Part shown: positions 7,802-15,954 of the stretch, one piece after another
How the letters are laid out: each line of letters begins with the position of its first letter
Position numbering within the stretch: position 1 is the first letter of the stretch
Source of the DNA: Caulobacter segnis
GTDB taxonomy: Bacteria > Pseudomonadota > Alphaproteobacteria > Caulobacterales > Caulobacteraceae
Assembly: GCF_029543125.1 (NCBI RefSeq)
Contig: NZ_JARQWW010000002.1
Location: 310,001-374,000, forward strand
Length of the DNA stretch: 64,000 nucleotides
Direction of reading: 5' to 3'
Notes under the pieces: generated by a model
Seen by the model: the letters and a program-made list of their open reading frames with translations, nothing else
What the model was told of the DNA's origin: nothing
Database searches by the model: none
Translations under genes and position numbers: made by a program

Positions 7802-9583
7802 TTAGTGGTTATGTCTCGGCGTTTTCTTTGAGGTTTGTCGGTATTTGAGGGCGAACTCAAGCACGCCGCCCTCGGCCAGTTGCCCCGTCTTTTCGCGGAA
7901 CAGCTCCTCCCACGGCGTCTGGCTTTCCGGGACCGGCGGCGCCGGCAGGTCGGCCTTTCGGCGTGCGATTTCAGCCTCGTCCACCAGGGCGTCGCAGGCC
8001 CCGGTGTTGAGGTCGATGCGGATCATGTCGCCGGTCTGGAGCCAAGCCAGCCCGCCGCCCGCCGCGCTTTCCGGCGAGGCGTTGAGGATCGAGGGGCTGT
8101 CGGCAGTGCCGGACTGACGCCCGTCGCCCAGGGTCGGCAGGCTCATGATCCCGCGCTGGATCAGGGCGTCCGGCGGCTGCATGTTCACCACCTCGGCCGA
8201 GCCGGGCCAGCCGAGCGGACCGGCGCCGCGGATCACCAGGATGGTGTTCTCGTCGATGTTCAGCGACGGGTCGTTGATGCGGTGGTGATAGTCGTCCGAA
8301 CCGTCGAAGACGACCGCCCGGGCCTCGAACACGCCCTCGCGGCCAGGGACGCTGAGATAGCGCTCGCGGAAGCCTTCGGAGATCACGCTCGTCTTCATGA
8401 TGGCGAAGTCGAACAGGTTGCCCTTGAGCACCAGGAAACCGGCGCGGTCGCGCAGGGGCTTGGCGTAGGGGGTGATCACCTCACGGTCGTGGGTGACGCG
8501 GCCTTCCAGGTTCTGGGCCAGGGTCTCGCCGGTCACCGTGCGGCAAGCGCCGTCGATCTTCCCGGCCTCCAGCAGCTCGTGCATCACCGCCGGAACGCCG
8601 CCGGCGCGGTGGAAGCGTTCGCCCAGATACTTACCCGCCGGCTGCATGTTGACGATCAGCGGCAGGTCATAGGCGGCGCTCCAGTCCTCTGGTCCGATCT
8701 CCACCCCCGCGTGCCGGGCCATGGCGACGATGTGCGGCTGGGCGTTGGACGAACCGCCGATGGCGGAGACCACATTGACGGCGTTGATGAAGGACTGGCG
8801 CGTGAGGATGTCGCTCGGGCGCAGATCCTCATAGGCCATCTCGACGATGCGGCGGCCGGTCTCGTAGGCCATCTGGCCGCGCTCGCGGTACGGCGCCGGA
8901 ATGGCCGCGCAGCCGGTCAGGGACAGGCCCAGCGCCTCGGCCACGGCGTTCATGGTCGAGGCCGTGCCCATGGTGTTGCAATGCCCCGCCGAGGGGGCGG
9001 AGGCGCAGGCGCGGTCGAGGAATTCCTCCTCGTTGATCTCGCCCGCCGCCAGCTTGCGGCGCGACCGCCAGATCACGGTGCCGGAGCCGACCAGCTCGCC
9101 CTCATGCCAGCCGTCCAGCATCGGCCCGCCAGACAGGACGATGGCCGGGATGTCGACCGTGGACGCCGCCATGATCCCTGACGGCGTGGTCTTGTCGCAG
9201 CCCGTGGTCAGGACCACCGCGTCGATGGGATAGCCGTGCAGGATTTCGACCAGGCCCAGATAGGCCAGGTTGCGGTCCAGCGCGGCGGTGGGGCGGCGGC
9301 AGTTCTCGAAGATCGGATGGACGGGGAACTCCATCGGGATGCCGCCGGCGTCGCGGATACCGGCGGCGGTGCGCTTGGCCAGCTCCACATGGATGCGGTT
9401 GCAGGGCGACAGGTCCGAGCCGGTCTGGGCGATGCCTATGATCGGCCGGCCGGAGCGCAGCTCCCGGGGCGTGATGCCGTAGTTCATGAACCGCTCCAGA
9501 TAGAGGGCGGTCATGTCGCTGCGCGCGGGGTCGGCGAACCACTCGCGTGAACGGAAGGGGCGTTTGGGCTGTCGCGTGCTCAT
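7802..9583 (-). CDS. xylD: D-xylonate dehydratase
   Basis: 593 residues of the IlvD/Edd dehydratase family. It converts D-xylonate to 2-keto-3-deoxy-xylonate in the oxidative xylose pathway. Candidate iron-sulfur ligands are Cys61 (SDLSPCNRIH), Cys129 (TTGCDKTTP) and Cys202 (SAGHCNTMGTAS). The sequence follows my memory of C. crescentus XylD closely from the start (FRSREWF) to the end (PRHNH). I use the ATG at 9583 because the family begins there and the longer frame would run into xylB. The ATG shares its A with the xylB TGA stop (TGATG), so the two are translationally coupled. Confidence 0.95.
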   Translation of the reverse strand: MSTRQPKRPFRSREWFADPARSDMTALYLERFMNYGITPRELRSGRPIIGIAQTGSDLSPCNRIHVELAKRTAAGIRDAGGIPMEFPVHPIFENCRRPTAALDRNLAYLGLVEILHGYPIDAVVLTTGCDKTTPSGIMAASTVDIPAIVLSGGPMLDGWHEGELVGSGTVIWRSRRKLAAGEINEEEFLDRACASAPSAGHCNTMGTASTMNAVAEALGLSLTGCAAIPAPYRERGQMAYETGRRIVEMAYEDLRPSDILTRQSFINAVNVVSAIGGSSNAQPHIVAMARHAGVEIGPEDWSAAYDLPLIVNMQPAGKYLGERFHRAGGVPAVMHELLEAGKIDGACRTVTGETLAQNLEGRVTHDREVITPYAKPLRDRAGFLVLKGNLFDFAIMKTSVISEGFRERYLSVPGREGVFEARAVVFDGSDDYHHRINDPSLNIDENTILVIRGAGPLGWPGSAEVVNMQPPDALIQRGIMSLPTLGDGRQSGTADSPSILNASPESAAGGGLAWLQTGDMIRIDLNTGACDALVDEAEIARRKADLPAPPVPESQTPWEELFREKTGQLAEGGVLEFALKYRQTSKKTPRHNH

Positions 9584-10326
9584 CAGCGCCAACCTGCGTC
9601 GATCCAGTACTCGTGGCCAGTGCAGAAACGCGCGTCGTCGGAAGCCAGGAACAGCACCAGCGAGGCGACGTCCGCCGGCTCGATTCGGCCCTTCAGGCAT
9701 TGCTGGCTGACGATCTCGGCCTCGCCTTCGGGCGTGTACCACTTCATCTGGCGCGGGGTCTTCACGTTGCCCGGGTTGATGCAGACGACGCGGATTCCGT
9801 CCGGGCCAAGCTCACGCGCCAGGGCGCGCGTCATGCCCTCGATGCCGGCCTTGGCGGTCTCGTAGAGCACCAGATCGGGCAAACCGAGATGCCAGGAGAT
9901 CGAACCGAAGTTGATGATCACGCCCTTGCCGGCGGCCTTCATGGCCGGGACCACCGCCTTGGCGCAGAACACCATGTGCTTGAGGTTCACGGCGATCCGC
10001 TCGTCGAAATAGGCCGGCGTCACCTCGTCCAGGGTGTGGCGGTCGTCATTGCCGGCGTTGTTCACCAAAACCTCCACTTCGCCGATGGCGGCGAAGACGG
10101 CGGCGATGGCGTCGGTGTCGGTCAGGTCGCACTTGTGGAACACGGGCGCGATCGGCGCATCCTTCAGCGCGTCGGCCAGGGCCTTGGAATCCGCCTCGGC
10201 GATGTCGAGGAAGTGGACCTGGGCGCCCTGGCGCACAAAGCCCTCCACCAGGCCGGCGCCGATGCCGGAGCCGCCGCCGGTGATGACGACGCGTTTGCCC
10301 TTCAGGCTGGGATAAATCGCGCTCAC
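9583..10326 (-). CDS. xylB: NAD-dependent D-xylose 1-dehydrogenase (SDR family)
   Basis: 247 residues of a classical short-chain dehydrogenase. It oxidises D-xylose to xylonolactone, the first step of the Weimberg-type pathway. The nucleotide-binding TGGGSGIG is at 16-23, NNAG at 89-92, catalytic Ser142, Tyr155 and Lys159 (YETAK), and an acidic Asp41 after strand 2 fits NAD preference. It matches C. crescentus XylB as I recall it, including the ending GHEYWIDAGWR. It sits between xylX and xylD; in C. crescentus xylA lies before it and xylC after it, and neither is present here. Confidence 0.95.
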   Translation of the reverse strand: MSAIYPSLKGKRVVITGGGSGIGAGLVEGFVRQGAQVHFLDIAEADSKALADALKDAPIAPVFHKCDLTDTDAIAAVFAAIGEVEVLVNNAGNDDRHTLDEVTPAYFDERIAVNLKHMVFCAKAVVPAMKAAGKGVIINFGSISWHLGLPDLVLYETAKAGIEGMTRALARELGPDGIRVVCINPGNVKTPRQMKWYTPEGEAEIVSQQCLKGRIEPADVASLVLFLASDDARFCTGHEYWIDAGWR

Positions 10327-10383
10327 TTTGCGCCCTCTGCTTGGCTCGAAAATTGGGCTTGGGTCGTAGATTGGATCATCGCG

Positions 10384-11511
10384 TCAGCCCTTGAGCAGGC
10401 CGCGGGCGGCGAGATTACGCATCAGGTCGCTGATGCCGAAGCGCCAGGCCGGCGCTTCCTTGGAGGTGGTCACCTCGTTCTCCAGCACCCCCAGCAGCGG
10501 GCTGGAGATGCGGACCACATCGCCGACCTTGTGGGTGAAGCCCTTGCCTGGCGCATCCCGGTCCTGGGTCGGCGCGAACAGGGTGCCGAGGAACAACGCG
10601 AAGCCGTCCGGGTAATGATGCTCGCTCATGGCCTGGCGGACCAGTTCGGCCGGATCGCGGCTGATCTGGTCCATGAAGCTGCGGCCCTCGAGGACATAGC
10701 CTTCCGGTCCGGTGATCTTCAGATCGACCTGCGCCTTGCGCACGTGATCCAGGGTGAAGCCGTCGTCGAACAGGCGGATGAACGGACCCACCGCGCAGGC
10801 GGCGTTGTTGTCCTTGGCCTTGCCGAGCAGCAGCGCGCTGCGCCCCTCGAAGTCGCGCAGGTTGACGTCATTCCCCAGCATGGCGCCGAGGATGCGGCCC
10901 TGGCCGTCGACCACGACCACGACCTCGGGTTCCGGATTGTTCCAGGCCGAGTCCGAGCGCACGCCGACCTTGGCGCCGAGCCCCACGGAGGACAGCACCG
11001 GCGCCTTGGTGAAAATCTCGGCGTCGGGGCCGATGGCCACTTCCAGGTACTGCGACCACAGGCCGTCGGCGATGAGGGCGGTCTTCAGCTTGGCCGCGCC
11101 CTCGGAGCCCGGAACCACCGAGCGGATGTCGGCGCCGACCCGTTCGCTGAGAGCGTCGCGGATCGCCTGGGCGGCGCCGGCGTCGCCGCGGCAACGCTCC
11201 TCGATCACGCGCTCCACGGCCGAAACCGCGAAGGTCACCCCCGCCGCCTTCACGCATTGCAAGTCCACGGGCGCGAGCAGCGGATTGGCCGCGAAGTCGA
11301 AGTCCTCGACAGGGCCCAAGTCGCGCCCCGCAGGGATGGCGCCCGTCCAGCCGCCAAGCAGATCGGAGATGGTCGCCCCCACGGCCGAGACGTCACGCAG
11401 ACGCCCCTCGACCACCAGAACCGGGGTCGGTCCTTCCGGAAGCTGGATGCGGCCCACAAGCAGGGCGGAGCTCAGGTCGGAGGGCAGGAAGCTGAGAATG
11501 GGGGCGTTCAT
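10384..11511 (-). CDS. xylX: 2-keto-3-deoxy-xylonate dehydratase (FAH-fold)
   Basis: 375 residues of the fumarylacetoacetate hydrolase fold. It dehydrates 2-keto-3-deoxy-xylonate to alpha-ketoglutarate semialdehyde. Visible family features are the stretch LQCVKAAGVTFAVSAVERVI near residues 84-103, the acidic metal-binding ERV..EE segment, WNNPEPEVV near 190 and GFALFLGTLFAP near 312. It agrees well with remembered C. crescentus XylX. It is the first gene of xylX-xylB-xylD-permease on the minus strand; a LacI-type operator ends 20 bases before its ATG. A 57-base gap separates it from xylB. Confidence 0.93.
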   Translation of the reverse strand: MNAPILSFLPSDLSSALLVGRIQLPEGPTPVLVVEGRLRDVSAVGATISDLLGGWTGAIPAGRDLGPVEDFDFAANPLLAPVDLQCVKAAGVTFAVSAVERVIEERCRGDAGAAQAIRDALSERVGADIRSVVPGSEGAAKLKTALIADGLWSQYLEVAIGPDAEIFTKAPVLSSVGLGAKVGVRSDSAWNNPEPEVVVVVDGQGRILGAMLGNDVNLRDFEGRSALLLGKAKDNNAACAVGPFIRLFDDGFTLDHVRKAQVDLKITGPEGYVLEGRSFMDQISRDPAELVRQAMSEHHYPDGFALFLGTLFAPTQDRDAPGKGFTHKVGDVVRISSPLLGVLENEVTTSKEAPAWRFGISDLMRNLAARGLLKG

Positions 11512-11530
11512 CTATGCGGCCTCTGCGGGC

Positions 11531-11544
11531 TGTTACCGGTATCA
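11531..11544. promoter_or_regulatory. LacI-type operator upstream of xylX
   Basis: TGTTACCGGTATCA, a near-palindrome with the core TACCGGTA. It lies 20 bases upstream of the xylX start. Closely related 14-mers occur at 12837-12850, 20520-20533 and 30493-30506, always before xylan or xylose genes. The adjacent LacI-family gene (11587-12633) is the natural candidate to bind it; the match to the published C. crescentus XylR motif is from memory only. Confidence 0.75.
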
Positions 11545-11552
11545 AACTTAGA

Positions 11553-11563
11553 CGGTCTGATCA
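11553..11563. promoter_or_regulatory. Degenerate GntR/FadR-type box upstream of xylX
   Basis: CGGTCTGATCA differs at two positions from the perfect palindrome TGGTCTGACCA seen at 12765-12775. It is eight bases from the LacI-type operator. The match is weaker than at the other promoters and may be fortuitous. Confidence 0.4.
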
Positions 11564-11586
11564 CGTGATGGGAATGCTTCATCGCA

Positions 11587-12633
11587 TCAACCCTTCGGAT
11601 GACCGTCGGACTGGCGTCGGATCAGGGTGAAGTCGAGGAGCGTGCGACGACGGTCGGTCAGCTCGCCGGACCGCCGGGCGCGGATCTCCTCGATCAGCAG
11701 GATCACCGCCTCGCGCGACATGTCGGCGATGGGCTGGCGGATGGTGGTCAGCTCCGGCCAGATTGTCGTGGCGAGCGCGCTGTCATCGAACCCGCAGACC
11801 GTCAGGTCGCGTGGGACATCCAGGCCCAGGCGGTGGGCCACGGCCACCGTGGCGGCGGCCATGTCGTCGTTGCTGGCGAAGATCGCGGTGGGCGGCGAAG
11901 CGAGGCCGAGCAGCTGATCCGCCGCCTCCAGGCCCGAGCGGTAGGTGAAGTAGCCCTGGGTCACAAACGCCAGGTCGGCGGGCAGGCCGGCGCGCGCCAG
12001 GGCAGTCAGGTATCCGTCATAGCGCTGGGCGCTGGCGGTCTGGTTCGGGTGGCCCTTGATGAAGCCGATGCGGCGGTGCCCCAGGTCGATGAGATGCTGG
12101 GTCATCGCCTCGGCCGCTGCGCGGTCGTCGATGCGCACGGCGGAGGTCGAGGCGGCGGGATGGCCGGTCGCCACGGAGACGGCCGGCGTGCGCGACTTGG
12201 CCAGGGTCTGAAGCACGGCTTCGGAGTCACAGAGCGGCGGCGGCAGGATCACGCCGTCCACGCCCATGCCCACCAGCTTGGCGGCGGCCTCGGCTTCGCC
12301 GCCCTCGTCGCAGCGCTCGATGATCAGCTGGGCGCCGCTGCGGCTGGTCTGCTCCATGCCTCCGACGAGGAACTCGCTCAGGTAGGCGGCGGAGGGGTTG
12401 CTGTAGAGCAGGCCGATGCGGACCAGCTCGGCGCTGGCCAGACTGCGGGCGGCGGGATTGGGCGCATAGTTCAGGTCGCGGATCGCGGCGGTCACCGTCT
12501 CACGCGTGGAATCGCGGACGCTCTTTTCGCCATTGATCACGCGGGAGACCGTCATCGGGGAGACACCGGCCTGACGGGCCACGTCGCGGATGGTCGATCC
12601 GCCTCCCTGTCGACGGGCTACCTTCTGCTGCAC
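11587..12633 (-). CDS. LacI-family transcriptional regulator of xylose/xylan genes
   Basis: 348 residues. The helix-turn-helix TIRDVARQAGVSPMTVSRVI is at about residues 14-33, followed by the hinge helix (NPAARSLA) and a periplasmic-binding-protein-like sensor domain ending DFTLIRRQSD. I choose the GTG at 12633 because GGAGGA lies seven bases upstream; the open frame continues to an ATG at 12807 but that stretch runs through the operator region and has no recognisable domain. It lies directly upstream of xylX in tandem and divergent from the TonB receptor, with operators in both gaps. By position and family it is probably the xylose-responsive repressor XylR, but the effector is inferred. Confidence 0.85.
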   Translation of the reverse strand: MQQKVARRQGGGSTIRDVARQAGVSPMTVSRVINGEKSVRDSTRETVTAAIRDLNYAPNPAARSLASAELVRIGLLYSNPSAAYLSEFLVGGMEQTSRSGAQLIIERCDEGGEAEAAAKLVGMGVDGVILPPPLCDSEAVLQTLAKSRTPAVSVATGHPAASTSAVRIDDRAAAEAMTQHLIDLGHRRIGFIKGHPNQTASAQRYDGYLTALARAGLPADLAFVTQGYFTYRSGLEAADQLLGLASPPTAIFASNDDMAAATVAVAHRLGLDVPRDLTVCGFDDSALATTIWPELTTIRQPIADMSREAVILLIEEIRARRSGELTDRRRTLLDFTLIRRQSDGHPKG

Positions 12634-12764
12634 CAGTTTCCTCCGACTAGGACGAGTCGGCTCGCCCCCGCTTTTCTCGCTTCCTGGACGGGACGCTCGC
12701 GGCGGACCTCGGAAGACTTGTCCATCAGACCAGAACCACGAAGAGAACGGAACCGCAAGCCCTA

Positions 12765-12775
12765 TGGTCTGACCA
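12765..12775. promoter_or_regulatory. GntR/FadR-type box, perfect palindrome
   Basis: TGGTCTGACCA reads the same on both strands around the central T. Boxes of this shape (TTGGTCNGACCAA) are typical of FadR-subfamily GntR regulators such as LldR. Half-sites (CAGACCA, TTAGACCAA) flank it at about 12726-12732 and 12791-12799. It lies between the LacI gene and the TonB receptor gene. Confidence 0.65.
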
Positions 12776-12800
12776 CTGAGCTGAGCACTGTTAGACCAAC

Positions 12801-12850
12801 TTGACATCCAAGAACTGACCTAGTACCGGTTTTTGATGTGACCGGTACCA
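12801..12850 (+). promoter_or_regulatory. TonB receptor promoter with tandem LacI-type operators
   Basis: A consensus TTGACA at 12801-12806 is a likely -35 box. TAGTACCGGTTTTT (12820-12833, good left half, poor right half) falls where the -10 region would be, and TGTGACCGGTACCA (12837-12850, one mismatch in the left half) follows 17 bases later centre to centre. A repressor bound here would block the promoter of the receptor gene starting at 12968. Confidence 0.65.
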
Positions 12851-12967
12851 TTCCTCGGGGTTCGCAGAGGCCTGCGCGGGGTGGTGAAGCGGGAGCGCAG
12901 GGAACAAGGCTCCCGGGCCGGCCCGCATAACAAAAAGCGCCTCAGAGCGCGCACAAGGGGACGAAAC

Positions 12968-15856
12968 ATGCGTAGTTCAAACCGCAGGATAATTGCGCGC
13001 GCGAAGGCCGCGCTGCTGGGCGCGACCTTTCTTACAGGGGGTCTGACCTCCGTCGCTTTCGCGCAATCCGCACCGGCCGATGACTCGACCGTCGAAGAGG
13101 TCATCGTCACCGGCTTCCGCGGCGCCCTGATCAGCTCCACCAACGCCAAACGCGAATCGGTGGGCTTCAGCGACTCCATCTTCGCCGAGGACATCGGCAA
13201 GTTTCCCGACCTGAACCTGGCGGAATCCCTGAACCGGATTCCCGGCGTGCAGCTGACCCGCGAGATCAACGGCGAAGGCCTGAACGTCTCGGTCCGGGGC
13301 CTGGGCACCAACTTCACCAAGGTGCTGCTGAACGGCGCGCAGATCGCCGTCGCCTCGTCCGGGCGCACGGACTCGCAGAACCAGAACCGCGAAGTCGATC
13401 TGGACCTGTTCCCCACCGAACTGTTCACCCGTCTCGACGTGAACAAGACGCCGGTGGCCAGCACCGTCGAAGGCGGCGTGGCCGGCGTGGTCAACATGCG
13501 CAGCGCCCGCCCGTTCGACTACAAGGGCCGGCAGATCACCTATTCGATGCAGGGCAGCTACAACTCCATCGCCGAGAAGGTGACGCCGCGCGGCGCCCTG
13601 ATCGCCAGCGACACCTGGGAGACCGGGATCGGCGAGATCGGCGTGCTGGCGGGCGTGGCCTTCGTTCGCAACAAGAGCCGCACCGACGGCTTCGAAACCA
13701 TCGGCTGGACCAACGCCAACCTGACCTGCCCCGGCTGCAACACCAACGGCGGCAACGGCTTCAACTTCGCATCCACTGTACCGGCCGGCGTGACCAGCAA
13801 CGGTCTGGTTCCCGGTTCGGCGATCACCACGGCGACGCTGCAAGGCCTGAACCCCGGCACCAGCCTGGTTCAGCTGTCGGACGGCCTGATCCCGCGCCTT
13901 GGCCGCGAGTCCGTCAGCTATGGCGACCGCGACCGCAACTCGGCGCTGCTGTCCCTCGAATGGCGTCCGAACGATGCGCTGAACTTCTACTTCGACACCC
14001 TCTACGGGAAGGCGAACCGGGAGTTCGAACGCATCGACATGAACTGGATCGTTCGCAACTCGAACGCCATGGTTCCGGTCGGCGTCCAAGTCGACAGCAA
14101 CAACATCGTCACCAAGGGCACCTTCCTCAACTCGCAGTTCTTCCTCGAGTACCGCCCGTATGACGAAGAGGTTGAGTTCTACAACTTCAATCCCGGCGGC
14201 ACCTGGCGTCCGAACGAGTGGCTGCGCGTCGACGCCCAGGCCAATCTGAGCCGCTCGATCTTCTTCCGCGAAGCGCCGACCATCCTGATCAACTCGCCCT
14301 TCACGACGGTCGAGTATGACAACACCTCGGGCCCGTACCCCTCGATCAAGAGCTCGCTGAACCTCAACGACCCGAATCTGGGCTGGATGTGGGCCGGCGG
14401 CCGCGTGAACATCCAGAACGAGAAGCGTGTCACCTCCAACAAGGGCGCCCGCATCGACGTCACCTTCGGCGCCGAGGACGGCATCAACGTCCGGGCCGGC
14501 GTCTCGTATGACGACGTGGGCCGCACCATCCAGGCGCTGGACAACAGCGCCCGCTGGCAACAGGCGGTCTGCGGCGGCGGCGGCATCACCCCGACCGGCG
14601 CCCTGCCGACCCCGGCCCCTCCCTGCAACGGCCAGGCCGGGTCGTTGATCCCGCAATCGGCCCTCGCCGGCTTCATCGTTCCGGGACCGACCAACTTCAT
14701 CACCTTCGATCCGCGGATCATGCAGACGGGTCAGTTCGACGCCTATAACAGCGTCGCGCCGTTCACCGCCTCGGCCGCCACCGGCGCCGCATCGGGCCTG
14801 GTCGGCGAGAAGACGAAGGGCGCCTATATCGAGGTCAACGGCCTGACCCAGGTCCTCGACCGCGATCTGCGCTTCAACGCCGGCGTCCGCTACTATGACA
14901 CCAACCAGTTGATCGAAGGTCCGCAGACCGTGAACGGCGTGCTGTCGTTCCTGTCCCGCGAGACGGACTACGACGGCTTCCTGCCGGCCTTCAACGCGGT
15001 CTGGCAGATCCGCGACAACATCAACCTGCGCTTCGCCGCATCGCGGACGATCACCCGCGCCAACCCCAGCGCCATGCTGCCGGGCACGGTGTTCAGCGAT
15101 CCGTCGGCCCAGAACGCCACCCAGGGCAACCCGGGCATTCAGCCGTACATCTCGAACAACTTCGACATCGGCGGCGAGTTCTACACCGGCGGCGAGGGCT
15201 ATATCGGCGTCGCCCTGTTCACCAAGGAGATCACCGGCTTCACGGTGCAGGGGAACACCACGATCCCCTTCACCCAGCTGGGCATCCCCTTCGACCAACT
15301 GACGCAGCTTCAGCAGCAGGCGATCACCAACCGCGGCGGCCCCGACGCCGCCTCGGTGACCGTGACCCAGCAGGTCAACGCCAACGGCATCCTGACCATC
15401 GACGGCGCGGAAGTGACCTGGGTGCAGCCGCTGGACTTCCTGGTGGAGGGCGCGGGCTTCACCGCCAACGTCACCAAGATCGAGCAGCGCGGCCGTGGCT
15501 CCGGCGCACCCGCCGTGGCGGTGGGCATCTCGCCCTGGACCTACAACGTCACGGGCTACTACGAGCGCGGCCCCGCCTCGATCCGCCTTTCCTACGTCTG
15601 GAACGACGCCCAGATCTCCTCGGGCCCGAACCAGAACAGCGTCCCGGTCGCCCAGCTGCGCACGGACGAACGTGGTCAGTGGGACCTGTCGGCCTCGTAC
15701 GAATTCGAATGGCTGCCCAGCCAGCCGCGCCTGACCTTCGACGTGATCAACATCACGAACGAGCCTCAGCGCAGCACCTTCGAATGGGATAACGCGGCCT
15801 TCACCTACTACAAGCCGGGCACGACCTTCCTGCTCGGCGTGCGCGGCAAGTTCTAA
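12968..15856 (+). CDS. TonB-dependent receptor, probable xylan-oligosaccharide importer
   Basis: 962 residues. A signal peptide (residues 1 to about 31, ending SVAFAQS) precedes a TonB-box-like EEVIVTG, then a plug domain with DIGKFPDLNLAESLNRIPGV and NVSVRGLG, as in the Caulobacter type of TonB receptor. The remainder is a 22-strand type barrel ending in the aromatic C-terminal residue of GVRGKF, as outer-membrane proteins do. It would import carbohydrate fragments into the periplasm using TonB energy. Xylo-oligosaccharides are inferred from the LacI-type operators upstream and the GH cluster downstream. The ATG at 12968 is preceded by AAGGGG; the earlier frame start adds only a basic tail without a signal. 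Confidence 0.9.
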   Translation: MRSSNRRIIARAKAALLGATFLTGGLTSVAFAQSAPADDSTVEEVIVTGFRGALISSTNAKRESVGFSDSIFAEDIGKFPDLNLAESLNRIPGVQLTREINGEGLNVSVRGLGTNFTKVLLNGAQIAVASSGRTDSQNQNREVDLDLFPTELFTRLDVNKTPVASTVEGGVAGVVNMRSARPFDYKGRQITYSMQGSYNSIAEKVTPRGALIASDTWETGIGEIGVLAGVAFVRNKSRTDGFETIGWTNANLTCPGCNTNGGNGFNFASTVPAGVTSNGLVPGSAITTATLQGLNPGTSLVQLSDGLIPRLGRESVSYGDRDRNSALLSLEWRPNDALNFYFDTLYGKANREFERIDMNWIVRNSNAMVPVGVQVDSNNIVTKGTFLNSQFFLEYRPYDEEVEFYNFNPGGTWRPNEWLRVDAQANLSRSIFFREAPTILINSPFTTVEYDNTSGPYPSIKSSLNLNDPNLGWMWAGGRVNIQNEKRVTSNKGARIDVTFGAEDGINVRAGVSYDDVGRTIQALDNSARWQQAVCGGGGITPTGALPTPAPPCNGQAGSLIPQSALAGFIVPGPTNFITFDPRIMQTGQFDAYNSVAPFTASAATGAASGLVGEKTKGAYIEVNGLTQVLDRDLRFNAGVRYYDTNQLIEGPQTVNGVLSFLSRETDYDGFLPAFNAVWQIRDNINLRFAASRTITRANPSAMLPGTVFSDPSAQNATQGNPGIQPYISNNFDIGGEFYTGGEGYIGVALFTKEITGFTVQGNTTIPFTQLGIPFDQLTQLQQQAITNRGGPDAASVTVTQQVNANGILTIDGAEVTWVQPLDFLVEGAGFTANVTKIEQRGRGSGAPAVAVGISPWTYNVTGYYERGPASIRLSYVWNDAQISSGPNQNSVPVAQLRTDERGQWDLSASYEFEWLPSQPRLTFDVINITNEPQRSTFEWDNAAFTYYKPGTTFLLGVRGKF

Positions 15857-15881
15857 CGTCCAACTCCCTATCTCTCCCTTG

Positions 15882-15914
15882 CGGCGCACCTTCCCCGGGT
15901 GCGCCGTTTTTTTT
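15882..15914 (+). terminator. Rho-independent terminator of the TonB receptor gene
   Basis: A perfect 9-bp stem, CGGCGCACC at 15882-15890 and GGTGCGCCG at 15898-15906, with a 7-base loop, is followed by eight T residues at 15907-15914. It begins 26 bases after the receptor stop codon. Confidence 0.92.
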
Positions 15915-15954
15915 CTTGGGGGAGACGGATAATCCAAGGATCAATGGAGGCGTC

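Noticed and set aside
12634-12807. N-terminal extension of the LacI regulator to the ATG at 12807
   Set aside because: It crosses the TGGTCTGACCA box and lacks any DNA-binding sequence; the GTG at 12633 has a strong ribosome binding site right before the helix-turn-helix domain.
12977-15937. Long antisense frame across the TonB receptor gene
   Set aside because: Shadow of the receptor: no domain, no ribosome binding site, and it runs through the receptor terminator.
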